Shown: positions 1 to 10,649, counted from the first letter of the stretch. The stretch is DNA of 64,000 nucleotides from CAVOHU01 sp963817885 (GCA_963817885.1 CAWFQE010000006.1:62001-126000); one strand, 5' to 3'. Notes: generated by a model not told the origin, from the letters alone. Translations and numbers: made by a program.

Positions 1-1304
<1,304 letters not shown>

Positions 1305-1314
<10 letters not shown>

Positions 1315-3431
1315 ACGTAATATCCGAGGAGCAACACCGCTCCAATGAGGACCGAGAGGACATAGGTCCGGACCGATCCGGTCTGGATCTTCCGCAGCCT
1401 CGTGCTCCAGCCCGAGACGGCCGCGCCGGTCCCGTTGACGGCGCCGTCGATGACCTGGGCATCGAAGATCTTCCAGAGGCCCCACTCGGAGATCGAGCGG
1501 ATCGGCTGGACAATGGCCGCGTCGTAGAACTCATCCACGAAATACTTGTTGAGCAGCAGCCGGTGCACCATCGGGAAGCTGGAAGCCAGCGCCTCGGCCG
1601 CCTGACGCCGGCGCCAGAAGAAGTAGGCCGCGATCCCGATCCCGGCGATCGCCAGGCCGCTCGACACCATCATCAGGTTCAGCTCGAGCGCGTGCTCCCT
1701 GGAGGCGGCACCCTCATCGGCGGGCGTCATCAACCGCAGCTCGGGGCGCATCCCGGCCGTGGAAGCGCCATGGGCCGGCGCCTCGGAGGCCGTCGTGGCC
1801 GGAGCGTCACCCGGCTGGGCGAGGGACGCACCGTGCTCATCGCCCATCGGCTCGAAACTCTGTTCGAGGAAACCCTCGATGCGGTTGCTGCCGCCGAGAA
1901 TCCCCGGAACGCCGACATAGCCGGCGACGACCGACCCGATGGCCAGCAGGATCAACACGACCGCCATCGCCGGCGGCGCGTCGTGCAGGTGGCCTCCCGC
2001 GTGGTTGCCGCCCGATCCGTGGCCGGCGGCGTCATTGTGCCCGCCTCCTCCGAAATGATCCTGACCGGCCACGGCGGACGCGCGCTCGCCATGAAACGTC
2101 AGGAACACGATCCGGAACATGTAGATCGCCGTCAGCAGCGAGGCCACCGTGCCGACCAGCCACACCACCGTGTGCCCGCTCGCATACGCGCGATACAGCA
2201 GTTCGTCCTTGCTGAAGAAGCCCGACAGCCCGGGCACGCCGGAAATCGCGAGCGCGCCGATGAGGAACGTCCAGTACGTGATGGGCAGCTCTTTGCGCAG
2301 GCCGCCCATCCGCCTCAGGTCCTGCTCGCCCGAGAGCGCGTGGATCACGGCGCCGGATCCGAGGAAGAGCAGGGCCTTGAAGAAGGCGTGCGTGTAGAGG
2401 TGGAAGATCCCGGCCGCAAATGCGCCGACGCCCATCGCCACGAACATCAGGCCGAGCTGCGACACGGTCGAGTACGCGAGCACGCGCTTGATGTCGTTCT
2501 GCACGAGGCCGATGGTGCCCGCCATCAGCGCGGTGGCCACCCCGACCACGGCGACGATCGTCATCGTCTCGGGCGCGTGGCCGAAGAGCACCGCGTTGCG
2601 CCCGATCATGTAGACCCCGGCGGTCACCATGGTCGCGGCATGGATGAGGGCCGAGACCGGCGTCGGGCCCTCCATCGCGTCGGGCAGCCAGACATAAAGG
2701 GGAATCTGGGCCGACTTGCCGGTGGCCCCGACGAACAGCAGCAGCGTGGCCAGCGAGAGGATGCCGAACCGCGCCTCGATCGGCAGCGCCGCGGCCTGCT
2801 GCGCCACCTGCTGGAAGTCGAGCGTCCCGAACTGGGTGAAGATGAGAAAGACGCCCAGCAGGAACCCGAAGTCGCCGATGCGGTTGACGACGAAGGCTTT
2901 CTTGCCGGCATCGGACGCGGACTTCTTCACGAACCAGAAGCCGATGAGCAGGTACGAGCACAGCCCCACGCCTTCCCAGCCGACGAACATGACCGGGAAG
3001 CTCGCGCCCAGCACGAGCACCAGCATGAAGGACGCGAACAGGTTGAGATAGGAGAAGTAGCGGGCGTACTCGCCTTCGCGCTCCTCGTGCATGTAGGCGG
3101 TCGAGTAGACGTGGATGAGGAAGCCGACGCCGGTCACGACCAGGATCATCAGCGCGCTGAGCGGGTCGAGCCTCAGCGCGAAGGGGATCACCAGGTCGCC
3201 CGACTCGATCCAGGTCCACGGCAGGGCGTTCTGCACGATGCCGCGCGCCCCGACGGGCATCTGCAGCAGCGACCAGACCGAGGCCACCGACACGACGAAG
3301 GCGCCGAGCATGGCCAGGCACGCGACCCACCCCGAGACGGCCCGCGAGATGCGGCGCCCGAGGCTCGCGTTGATCAGGAACCCGGCAAACGGCAGTAACG
3401 GAATGAGGACCAGCACAGATCCCCTCACCAC
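1305..3431 (-). CDS. nuoL: NADH-quinone oxidoreductase subunit L
   Basis: Largest antiporter-like membrane subunit of complex I, 708 aa. Conserved blocks visible include GWEGVGLCSYLLIGFW, NRIGDFGFLLG, WLPDAMEGPTPVSALIHAATMVTAG and AYSTVSQLG, all typical of NuoL. A GTG start at 3429-3431 overlaps the nuoK stop (TGA at 3425-3427), indicating coupling; a second GTG follows directly. Residues about 456-485 form an unusual Gly/His-rich loop with six histidines between transmembrane segments, followed further on by an Ala/Pro-rich linker near residues 530-570. The long C-terminal extension suits the lateral helix of NuoL. Confidence 0.97.
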
Positions 3432-3727
3432 TTCAGGCTCGAATACACATCCGGGTTGAGCGACTCACGGTTCCGGAACATCGCGATGACGATCGCCAGC
3501 CCCACGGCGGCCTCCGCGGCCGCCACCGTCACGACGAAGAACACGATGATCTGGCCGTCGAGCGAGCCGAGGTTCCGGCCGAAGGCGATGAACGCGAGGT
3601 TGACCGCGTTGAGCATCACCTCGACCGAGAGCAGCATCGTGATCACGCTCCGGCGGAGCATGACCCCGGCCACCCCGATGGCGAACAGGACGGCCGACAG
3701 GATCAGGTAGTGTCCAAGGGGTACCAT
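3425..3727 (-). CDS. nuoK: NADH-quinone oxidoreductase subunit K
   Basis: Small membrane subunit of complex I, 100 aa, the usual family length. Three transmembrane helices are visible, with the conserved block SVEVMLNAVNLAFIAFGR carrying the membrane Glu used in proton translocation and a second Glu in AAAEAAVGLAIV. ATG start at 3725-3727. It lies 4 bp downstream of nuoJ and overlaps the nuoL start, so it belongs to the same transcript. Confidence 0.97.
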   Translation of the reverse strand: MVPLGHYLILSAVLFAIGVAGVMLRRSVITMLLSVEVMLNAVNLAFIAFGRNLGSLDGQIIVFFVVTVAAAEAAVGLAIVIAMFRNRESLNPDVYSSLKW

Positions 3728-3731
3728 TGCC

Positions 3732-4268
3732 CTACAGCTCCCGCTTGGCCAGCACGACGGCGCCGACCATGGCCACGAGGATCAGCACCGAAGTCACTTC
3801 GAAGGCGAACGCATAGTCGGTGAACAGCACCCGGCCGAGCTCCCGCACCGAGGTCAGGTCCGCCGAGCCGCCGCGCCCGGGGGCGCCGAGCACGCCGTCA
3901 CCGGCCTGCGCGGCGGCGACCAGCGCCCACACCAGCTCCACCACGATCAGGCCCGAGAGCAGCAGGCCGAACCGCCGCGCGGTGTTGCCCAGCGGCACGA
4001 ACCCCGGATCGCCGGGCCCGTCCTCCTTGTGCGCGTTGAGCAGCATCACGACGAACAGGAACAGCACCATGATGGCGCCGGCGTAGATGATGATCTGGAT
4101 GACCGCCGCGAACGGGGAGTCGAGCTGGATGTAGAGCCCGGCCAGCGCGGCGAAGGTCACGATCAGCAGCAGCACCGAGTGCATCGAGTTGCGCTGCCCC
4201 ACGACCATCAGCGATGCGGCCACCGCGATGGCGGCGAACACGTAGAAGGTCAGGTACTCAGTGGCCAA
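3732..4268 (-). CDS. nuoJ: NADH-quinone oxidoreductase subunit J
   Basis: Membrane subunit of complex I, 178 aa, with five predicted transmembrane helices. The conserved motif IYAGAIMVLFLFVVMLLN (third helix, with the pi-bulge Tyr/Gly region) identifies NuoJ. The start overlaps the last codons of nuoH by 11 bp. A Gly/Ala-rich periplasmic loop around residues 120-135 is less conserved, which is usual for this subunit. Confidence 0.96.
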   Translation of the reverse strand: MATEYLTFYVFAAIAVAASLMVVGQRNSMHSVLLLIVTFAALAGLYIQLDSPFAAVIQIIIYAGAIMVLFLFVVMLLNAHKEDGPGDPGFVPLGNTARRFGLLLSGLIVVELVWALVAAAQAGDGVLGAPGRGGSADLTSVRELGRVLFTDYAFAFEVTSVLILVAMVGAVVLAKREL

Positions 4269-5283
4269 AGTAGATCACCCCCGCGGCGGTCGCGATGAGA
4301 TTCAGCACGGCGAGCGGCAGCAGCACCTTCCACCCGAACTGCATCAGCTGGTCGTAGCGCAGCCTCGGCAGCGTCCAGCGCATCCAGATGTAGAAGAAGC
4401 AGATCGCCGCGACCTTGATCAGGAACCAGACCCAGCCGAGGTACGCGGGCAGCAGCGGGCCCATCCATCCGCCGAGGAACAGGTCGGTGGCCACCGCCGC
4501 CGTCGTCACCATGTTCAGGTACTCGGCGAGGAAGAACATCATGAAGGGCGTGCTGCTGTACTCCGTGTGGTAGCCGGCCACCAGCTCCTGCTCGGCCTCG
4601 GGAAAATCGAATGGCGCCCGGTTGGTCTCCGCCACGCCGGCGATCATGAAGATGACGAAGCTGACCGGCTGCAGGAAGATGAACCACTTGGGAATGAACC
4701 CCAGCCAGGTCCCCGACTGCGCGTTCACGATGTCGGTCAGCGAGAGCGAGCCGGCCACCAGGATCACCGAGGCGAGCGCCATCCCGTAGGAGAGCTCGTA
4801 GCTGATCATCTGCGAGGCGGACCGCAGCGCGCCGAGCAGCGAGTACTTGCTGTTCGAGCTCCAGCCCGCCAGCACGATCCCGTAGATGCTCACCGAGGCG
4901 ATCGCAAAGACGACCAGCACGGCCACGTTGACGTCGGCGACCTGCAGCTTGACCGGCTCGTCGAGGAGCCCGAACAGCGTGGTCTCGGCGCCGAAGGGCA
5001 CGACGGCGAAGGCGGCAAACGCGGCGGTGGCCGAGATGAGGGGCGCCAGCGTGAACAGCACCTTGTCGGCGCCCTTGGGCCGCAGGCTCTCCTTGAAGAT
5101 CAGCTTGATGACGTCCGCGATGGGCTGGAGCATGCCCTTCGGGCCCACCAGGTACGGGCCGTAGCGCTGCTGGATGACGCCGGCGATCTTGCGCTCGGCG
5201 TACACCATGACGGCAGCCGAGGCCAGCATCAGGCCGAAGACGACAACGACCAGGCCGAGTTGGACGAGATAGACAGGGATCAT
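4258..5283 (-). CDS. nuoH: NADH-quinone oxidoreductase subunit H
   Basis: Membrane subunit forming the quinone-binding channel of complex I, 341 aa (family about 320-350). Recognised by YAERKIAGVIQQRYGP, GPKGMLQPIADVIKLIFKE and AETNRAPFDFPEAEQELVAGYHTEYS, which contain the conserved quinone-site Arg and Glu residues. The ATG at 5281-5283 is fused to an upstream TGA as TGATG in the frame that continues nuoF after a presumed indel, suggesting nuoF and nuoH are translationally coupled. In most bacteria nuoG lies between F and H; here it does not. Confidence 0.97.
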   Translation of the reverse strand: MIPVYLVQLGLVVVVFGLMLASAAVMVYAERKIAGVIQQRYGPYLVGPKGMLQPIADVIKLIFKESLRPKGADKVLFTLAPLISATAAFAAFAVVPFGAETTLFGLLDEPVKLQVADVNVAVLVVFAIASVSIYGIVLAGWSSNSKYSLLGALRSASQMISYELSYGMALASVILVAGSLSLTDIVNAQSGTWLGFIPKWFIFLQPVSFVIFMIAGVAETNRAPFDFPEAEQELVAGYHTEYSSTPFMMFFLAEYLNMVTTAAVATDLFLGGWMGPLLPAYLGWVWFLIKVAAICFFYIWMRWTLPRLRYDQLMQFGWKVLLPLAVLNLIATAAGVIYFGH

Positions 5284-5312
5284 CAGCGCAGCAACCCTTC
5301 ACTGACACAGCC

Positions 5313-5340
5313 GGCTGGCGGCTGGGGGCCGGAGGCTCGG
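5313..5340. repeat. Short heptameric array (4 units)
   Basis: Four 7-nt units of the form GGCTNNN (ggctggc, ggctggg, ggccgga, ggctcgg) between the conserved end of nuoF and the nuoH start. It belongs to the same class of 7-nt-period arrays seen in other intergenic regions of the window. Confidence 0.6.
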
Positions 5341-5389
5341 GGCATTGTCGCGCTACTCGGCATCGCTCGCGTGGTCCTTCTCACTGGCG

Positions 5390-6712
5390 TCATCGCATCC
5401 ATCCGCGTCGAGAGCCGGGTGCGTGCCAATGAGCTGCCGCCGCGCCGCCAGCTGGCCGGAAGCGGGCAGCGGCCCTCGCGGATGTGCGCCTGTACTCGTG
5501 GCGGAAGTGCTGCAGCGTGCTCAGCACCGGCGCCACCTCGGCCTCGCCAAACGGGCACAGCGTCTTGCCGTTGATGTTCCTGGCGATGCTCTCCAGCAGA
5601 TCGAGGTCGCGCATCTCGCCGTCGCCGCGCTCGATCTTCTGCAGGATCTTCAGCATCCAGGCCGCCCCTTCGCGGCAGGGCGTGCACTTCCCGCAGGACT
5701 CGTGGCTGTAGAAATGAATCAGGTTCTCGGCCGCCCACACCATGCAGGTGGTCTCGTCCATGACGATCATGGCCGCCGACCCGAGCATGGATCCGGCCTT
5801 CGCCACCCCGTCGAAGCTGGCGGTGGCGTCAATCGCGTCGGGCAGCAGCACCGGGGTCGACGACCCGCCCGGAATCACGGCCTTCAGGGTGTGCCCGTCC
5901 CGGACCCCGCCGGCGTAGTCGTAGATCAGCTGGCGAAGCGTCGTGTTCATCGACGCCTCGTAGACGCCCGGTTTCCGCACGTGCCCGCTGACGCAGTAGA
6001 GCTTGGGCCCGCCGTTCTTCTCGGGCCCCAGCGCGGCGAACCACTCCGGCCCGTTCAGCAGGATGAACGGCACGTTGGACAGCGTCTCGACGTTGTTGAT
6101 GACGGTCGGGCAGCCGTAGAGCCCGACCACCGCGGGAAACGGCGGCCTGAGCCTCGGCTGGGCGCGCTTGCCCTCGAGCGACTCGAGCAGGGCCGATTCC
6201 TCGCCCGCCTCGTAGGCGCCGGCGCCGCGGTGCGTGTAGACCTCGCAGTCGAATCCGGACCCGAAGATGTTCTTGCCGAGGAACCCCCGGGCGCGGGCAT
6301 CCCGGATCGCCTGGTCGAGCACTTCCTGGACGTGGAAGAATTCGCCGCGGATGTAGATGTACGCCGTCGAGGCACCGATGGCATAGCAGGCAATCAGGCA
6401 CCCCTCGATCACGAGGTGCGGATTGCGCTCCATCAGCACGTGATCCTTGAAGGTGCCCGGCTCGCTCTCGTCCGCGTTGCAGCAGACGTACTTCGGCTTG
6501 GCCGAGCCCTGGGGCACGAAGCCCCACTTCATGCCCGCGGGGAACCCCGCACCGCCCCGCCCGCGCAGTCCGGACGCCTTGACGAGGTCGATGACCTGGG
6601 CCGGGGTCATCGAGAGGGCCTTGCGCAGGCCTTCGTAGGCGCCGTGCTGCAGCGAGAAGTCGAGCGAGAAGCTGTCCGGCTCGCCGACATACCTGGTCAG
6701 AACAGGTTCCAT
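5390..6712 (-). CDS. nuoF: NADH-quinone oxidoreductase subunit F (C-terminus probably frameshifted)
   Basis: FMN- and NADH-binding peripheral subunit of complex I, 440 aa as read. Visible motifs: GLRGRGGAGFPAG (NADH/FMN site), CNADESEPGTFKD, GAGAYEAGEESALLESLEG and the [4Fe-4S] ligand block ESCGKCTPCREG. Start ATG at 6710-6712, two bases after the nuoE stop. After HFRHEY the frame goes into Ala/Arg-rich sequence; adding one base near 5487-5495 instead gives (Q)AHIREGRCPLP, the normal family ending, with an open frame to a TGA at 5283-5285 that overlaps the nuoH start. The true 3' end is therefore probably 5283, or an earlier point whose stop is masked by an indel. The region 5313-5340 is a heptameric repeat. 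Confidence 0.93.
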   Translation of the reverse strand: MEPVLTRYVGEPDSFSLDFSLQHGAYEGLRKALSMTPAQVIDLVKASGLRGRGGAGFPAGMKWGFVPQGSAKPKYVCCNADESEPGTFKDHVLMERNPHLVIEGCLIACYAIGASTAYIYIRGEFFHVQEVLDQAIRDARARGFLGKNIFGSGFDCEVYTHRGAGAYEAGEESALLESLEGKRAQPRLRPPFPAVVGLYGCPTVINNVETLSNVPFILLNGPEWFAALGPEKNGGPKLYCVSGHVRKPGVYEASMNTTLRQLIYDYAGGVRDGHTLKAVIPGGSSTPVLLPDAIDATASFDGVAKAGSMLGSAAMIVMDETTCMVWAAENLIHFYSHESCGKCTPCREGAAWMLKILQKIERGDGEMRDLDLLESIARNINGKTLCPFGEAEVAPVLSTLQHFRHEYRRTSARAAARFRPAGGAAAAHWHAPGSRRGWMR

Positions 6713-6714
6713 GA

Positions 6715-7320
6715 CTACTTCCGCCGCTCCACGCAAAGATGGCACCCGCTGAGCGCCGAGGGCCCCGCCTGCCGGAGGTCGTCGACCAGGCGGCCGGCCG
6801 CCTCGGGCGTCACGCACTCGTGCCAATGGTCGTTGACCATGATGACCGGCCCGCGATCGCACGCCCCGAGGCATTCCATCTCGATGAGCGTGAAGGTGCC
6901 GGTGGGATCGGTTTCGCCCGGGCGGATCCCCAGTTTCCGCGACAGGACATCGGTCACCCGCTCGGCCCCGTTGAGCGCGCACGACAGGGTGCGGCACACG
7001 CCGAGCACGTACTTCCCGACCGGGTGGTCGTAGAACATCACGTAGTACGACACCACGTCCTCGACCTCGGCCGGCGTGCAGCCGATGGCCTGGGCGACGT
7101 ATTCCATGGCGCGGGCCGAGATGTAGCCCTGCTGGTTCTGGACGAGATAGAGGGCGGGCAGCAGCGCCGATCGCCGCCGATCGGGCGGATACTGCCGCGC
7201 GATCTCCTCGAGCCTCGCGCGGTTCTCGGGCGACAGCTCGAAGGGCTGGCCCTCGTCCGGCAGGTCGCGTTCCGAGGTGTGCAGCCCGGTCGCGTAGGGC
7301 ATCTTCGGGTGGAAGGTCAC
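6715..7320 (-). CDS. nuoE: NADH-quinone oxidoreductase subunit E
   Basis: Thioredoxin-fold [2Fe-2S] subunit of the NADH module, 201 aa from the GTG at 7318-7320. That GTG overlaps the nuoD stop (GTGA) and has a GGGGGA purine run nine bases upstream; an ATG at 7300-7302 is an alternative. Cluster ligands are seen in CRTLSCALNG and MECLGACDRGP, the C-x4-C...C-x3-C pattern of NuoE. Upstream helical region carries PALYLVQNQQGYIS and VSYYVMFYDHPVGKY, both typical. It ends two bases before the nuoF start. Confidence 0.95.
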   Translation of the reverse strand: MTFHPKMPYATGLHTSERDLPDEGQPFELSPENRARLEEIARQYPPDRRRSALLPALYLVQNQQGYISARAMEYVAQAIGCTPAEVEDVVSYYVMFYDHPVGKYVLGVCRTLSCALNGAERVTDVLSRKLGIRPGETDPTGTFTLIEMECLGACDRGPVIMVNDHWHECVTPEAAGRLVDDLRQAGPSALSGCHLCVERRK

Positions 7321-8498
7321 CGGTCTACGTCCCCCAGCACGACGTCGATTGATCCAATCACGGAGATGACGTCGGCAATCAATCCGCCCTTCACCATCTT
7401 TTCCAGCGCCTGGCACGCGATGAGCGAGGGCGAGCGCATCTTCACCCGCCACGGGCGGTTCGTGCCGTCCGACACGACGTGGCAACCGTGTTCGCCTCGC
7501 GGCCCTTCCACCGGCACGTAGGCCTCACCCGCAGGAACCGTGAAGCCCTGGGAGAAAATCAGGAAATGCTGGATGAGCGCTTCCATCTCCGTGTAGACCT
7601 TGTCCTTGGGCGGCGGCACCACCCGCGGGTCCCTGGCGGCCCACTCGCCGCGCGGTGAGATCCGCTCGAGCGCCTGCCGGCAGATCTTCACGCTCTGCCG
7701 CATCTCGTCCATGCGGACCAGGTAGCGGTCGAACACATCGCCTATGGCGCCGACCGGCACGTCGAAATCGAACGTCTCGTAGCCGCAATACGGGAACGCC
7801 TTCCGCACGTCGTAGGTCGATCCGGATGCGCGCGCGATCGGCCCGGCCAGGCCCCACGCGATGGCATCGTCCCGGGAAATGGCGCCGACCCCGCGCGTGC
7901 GGCGCAGGAAGATCTCGTTCTTGGTGAGCAGATCCTCGAAGACGTCGAGCCGGCCGGGCATCCGATCGAGCACCTCGCGCACGGCGTCGTGGAACCCGTC
8001 CGCCAGATCTTCCCGCAGCCCGCCGATGCGGATGTAGCTCGGGAACATCCGGAAACCGGCGATGAGCTCGTTGATGTTGAGGATCCGCTCACGCTCGTTG
8101 AACGTGTAGAGCATCACCGTGACCGCGCCGAGCTCCATCCCGTGGGTGCCCAGCCAGACCAGGTGGCTGTTGATGCGCTGCAGCTCGACCAGCAGCACGC
8201 GAATCCACTTCACGCGGTCCGGGACCTCGAGGCCGAGCAGCTTCTCGACCGACAGGACGTAGCCCAGCGTGTTGGAGTGCGAGCTGAGATAGTCCATCCG
8301 CTCCACGAGCGTGACGACCTGCTGCCATTTCTTCTGCTCGGTGGTCTTCTCGATCCCCGTGTGCAGGTAGCCGACGGTGGGCGTGATGGACATGACCGTC
8401 TCGCCGTCCAGCTGCAGCACCAGGCGCAGCACGCCATGCGTGGATGGGTGCTGCGGCCCCATGTTGACGGTCATCGTTTCGGTGCGGAGTTCGCCCAT
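7317..8498 (-). CDS. nuoD: NADH-quinone oxidoreductase subunit D
   Basis: 49-kDa peripheral subunit at the quinone site, related to [NiFe]-hydrogenase large subunits; 393 aa. Motifs include TVNMGPQHPSTHGVLRLVL at the N-terminus, YLHTGIEKTTEQKKWQQ, DYLSSHSNTLGY, WLGTHGMELGAV and the C-terminal SLIACQALEKMVKGGLIADVI/SIDVVLGDVDR. The invariant quinone-site His and Tyr are present. ATG at 8496-8498. The gene directly upstream is gmhA rather than nuoC, an insertion within the usual C-D order. Confidence 0.97.
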   Translation of the reverse strand: MGELRTETMTVNMGPQHPSTHGVLRLVLQLDGETVMSITPTVGYLHTGIEKTTEQKKWQQVVTLVERMDYLSSHSNTLGYVLSVEKLLGLEVPDRVKWIRVLLVELQRINSHLVWLGTHGMELGAVTVMLYTFNERERILNINELIAGFRMFPSYIRIGGLREDLADGFHDAVREVLDRMPGRLDVFEDLLTKNEIFLRRTRGVGAISRDDAIAWGLAGPIARASGSTYDVRKAFPYCGYETFDFDVPVGAIGDVFDRYLVRMDEMRQSVKICRQALERISPRGEWAARDPRVVPPPKDKVYTEMEALIQHFLIFSQGFTVPAGEAYVPVEGPRGEHGCHVVSDGTNRPWRVKMRSPSLIACQALEKMVKGGLIADVISVIGSIDVVLGDVDR

Positions 8499-8534
8499 AG
8501 CCTGCCGATGCCTTCGTCCGAGTGTCCCTGCGCC

Positions 8535-9110
8535 TCAGAGTTCCCGCTCGACCAGCTCGCAGATCGCGTGGAGCAGGGTCCGGTGGACCTCCTGCACCCG
8601 CGCGGTGTCGGGCGAGGGAACGTTGATGTGAATATCAGCCGTCCTCCCCGCCTGGCCGCCGTCGCGCCCGGTCAGGGCCACGGTGACCAGCCCCTGCCGC
8701 TTCGCGGCTTCGAGCGCGGCCACCACGTTGACCGAGCCGCCGCTGGTGGAGATGCCGATGGCGACGTCGCCCGGCCGGCCGAGCGCTTCCACCTGCCGCG
8801 CGAAGATGCGGTCGAACCCGTAGTCGTTGCCGATGGCGGTCAGGATGCTGGTGTCGGTCGTGAGCGCGATCGCCGGCGCGGCTTTCCGTTCCCGCACGAA
8901 CCGCCCGACGAACTCGGCCGACACGTGCTGCGCATCCGACGCGCTGCCGCCGTTGCCGAAGATCAGCACCTGCCCGCCGCGGCGCAGGCTCTCGGTCATT
9001 GCGGAGGCGGCCCGCGCGGTCGCCGGCACGCAGCCCGACTTCGCCTGCTCGTGCAGCCGGATCGTCTCGTCGAGGATGCTCTCGATTCTGGCGGCGGCGT
9101 CGGCCGGCAT
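8535..9110 (-). CDS. gmhA: D-sedoheptulose-7-phosphate isomerase
   Basis: SIS-domain isomerase converting sedoheptulose 7-phosphate to D-glycero-D-manno-heptose 7-phosphate, the first step of LPS heptose synthesis; 191 aa, normal length. The phosphate-binding loop FGNGGSASDAQH, the block IGISTSGGSVNVV and the substrate segment TDTSILTAIGNDYGFD are clear. Its ATG (9108-9110) is fused to the nuoC stop as TGATG, so it is translationally coupled to complex I genes and sits between nuoC and nuoD. A GTG at 9111-9113 is an alternative start. The remaining heptose genes lie about 20 kb away (27.2-30.9 kb). Confidence 0.94.
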   Translation of the reverse strand: MPADAAARIESILDETIRLHEQAKSGCVPATARAASAMTESLRRGGQVLIFGNGGSASDAQHVSAEFVGRFVRERKAAPAIALTTDTSILTAIGNDYGFDRIFARQVEALGRPGDVAIGISTSGGSVNVVAALEAAKRQGLVTVALTGRDGGQAGRTADIHINVPSPDTARVQEVHRTLLHAICELVEREL

Positions 9111-9661
9111 CACGTGTCACCCTTGCGCGACTGGCGGTCCGCCACGAGCCGGCTCCAGAACTGCGTCGGCGTCATCTGCAGGGGCTCACCCGATTTCGCC
9201 GCGGAGTCAATCTGAACGGGATAGTCCTTGCGAAGCGGGTGGCCGACCCAGTCCTCGGGCATCAGCAGCCGGCGCAGGTCCGGGTGTCCGTCGAACATGA
9301 CGCCCATCAGGTCCCAGACCTCCCGCTCGAGGAATCCTGCCGACGGCCACACGCCGGTCACCGACGCCACGTGCGGGTCGGCGCCGGGCAGCTGGACCTT
9401 CACCCGCAGCCGGGCGGGGGTGTCGGGCGCCACCAGGGTGTAATTCACCTCGAACCGCGGCTCGGCCGGCAGGCGATCCACGCCGATCACGTCGATCAGG
9501 TACGTATACCGGAGCCCGGGGGCGTCGCGCAGCGCCGTGCAGACGGCCACCAGGCCCGCGGCCGGCACGACGATGGCGGGCCAGTCGATGCTCGGCCAGG
9601 GACGCACCTCGACATCCGGGACGAGCGTTCCGAGAGCGGTCACGATGGCTGTTGAGTCCAT
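9110..9661 (-). CDS. nuoC: NADH-quinone oxidoreductase subunit C
   Basis: 30-kDa peripheral subunit of complex I, 183 aa. The family signature is the C-terminal block FLEREVWDLMGVMFDGHPDL followed by LLMPEDWVGHPLRKDYPV. N-terminal alpha/beta region contains YLIDVIGVD. ATG at 9659-9661. It is a stand-alone NuoC, not fused to NuoD, and its stop overlaps the gmhA start. Confidence 0.96.
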   Translation of the reverse strand: MDSTAIVTALGTLVPDVEVRPWPSIDWPAIVVPAAGLVAVCTALRDAPGLRYTYLIDVIGVDRLPAEPRFEVNYTLVAPDTPARLRVKVQLPGADPHVASVTGVWPSAGFLEREVWDLMGVMFDGHPDLRRLLMPEDWVGHPLRKDYPVQIDSAAKSGEPLQMTPTQFWSRLVADRQSRKGDT

Positions 9662-9700
9662 GAAGCGCTTGAGGACAAGACTCTGGCTGACCTTGGGCCT

Positions 9701-10168
9701 TCAGACCCAGATCCGCGATTTGTCGATCTTCCGCTGCAGCTGGATGATGCCGTAGATCAGGGCCTCCGGACGGGGGGGACATCCGGGAACGAACACATCG
9801 ACCGGGACGATCTGGTCAACGCCCTGCACGATGGCGTAGTTGTCGAACACGCCGCCGCACGAGGCACACGCGCCCATCGAGATGACCCATTTCGGCTCGG
9901 GCATCTGGTCGTAGATCCGCCGCAGCGCCGGCGCCATCTTCCGCGACAGCCGGCCCGCCACGATCATCAGGTCGGACTGGCGGGGCGACCCGCGGAACAC
10001 CTCCGCGCCGAACCGGGCGATGTCGTAGCGCGACGCGCTCATCGACATCATCTCGATCGCGCAGCAGGCCAGGCCGAAAGTCACCGGCCAGATCGACGAT
10101 CGCCTGGCCCAGTTGACCATCTTCTCGACCGTGGTGGTCAGGATTGGTACGTTCGTTTCGCTCGCCAT
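9701..10168 (-). CDS. nuoB: NADH-quinone oxidoreductase subunit B
   Basis: PSST subunit that holds cluster N2 next to the quinone site; 155 aa. The four ligands are visible as the tandem cysteines in GLACCAIEMM, the Cys in GACASCGG and the Cys in FVPGCPPRPEAL. The segment SRYDIARFGAEVFRGSPRQSD is diagnostic. ATG at 10166-10168. About 110 bp separate it from the nuoA stop, and about 40 bp separate it from nuoC. Confidence 0.97.
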   Translation of the reverse strand: MASETNVPILTTTVEKMVNWARRSSIWPVTFGLACCAIEMMSMSASRYDIARFGAEVFRGSPRQSDLMIVAGRLSRKMAPALRRIYDQMPEPKWVISMGACASCGGVFDNYAIVQGVDQIVPVDVFVPGCPPRPEALIYGIIQLQRKIDKSRIWV

Positions 10169-10279
10169 GGTGACACGTCAACGCGACTGTATCGCCGGAG
10201 ATCTTTCTCAACCGGCAAGAAGGCAATCCGAAGGAAGCGAGAGGCCGCGCGCGCAGGGGACGCACGGCATCGAGACGCC

Positions 10280-10639
10280 TCAGGGCCGATCCCAATCCAG
10301 GGCGCCTTTCCGCCACACGTACACGTAGCCCGCCACGAGCAACGCGAAGAACACCACGACCTGAAGGAATCCCAGCCAGCGCAGGTCCTGGATCGCCATC
10401 GCCCAGGGGTAGAGAAACGCGACCTCGATGTCGAACAGCAGGAAGATCATCGCGATCAGATAGAACTTGATCGGATGCCGTTCCCGCGCGTCCCCCACCG
10501 GAGGCATTCCGCACTCGTACGGAGCTTCCTTCTCGGCTGTCGGCCGTCGCGGACCGAGCACCCGGGCCATCAGGATCGATCCGATCCCGAAAGCCGCCCC
10601 CAGGAGGGCCAGCAGCAGGATTGAAAGCCAACCTTGCAT
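10280..10639 (-). CDS. nuoA: NADH-quinone oxidoreductase subunit A
   Basis: Small three-helix membrane subunit of complex I, first gene of the operon. The loop YECGMPPVG with the conserved Cys and the second-helix block FLLFDIEVAFLYPWA identify it. Two in-frame ATGs exist, at 10649-10651 and 10637-10639; the latter (119 aa) is preferred because a promoter-like -10 hexamer overlaps the first. Neither has a strong ribosome binding site. Product length fits the family (about 115-125 aa). Confidence 0.92.
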   Translation of the reverse strand: MQGWLSILLLALLGAAFGIGSILMARVLGPRRPTAEKEAPYECGMPPVGDARERHPIKFYLIAMIFLLFDIEVAFLYPWAMAIQDLRWLGFLQVVVFFALLVAGYVYVWRKGALDWDRP

Positions 10640-10649
10640 AGTCGGCTTC

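Noticed and set aside
5283..5390. Remnant of nuoG between nuoF and nuoH
   Set aside because: The stretch reads as the NuoF C-terminus plus a heptameric repeat, with no NuoG Cys motifs.
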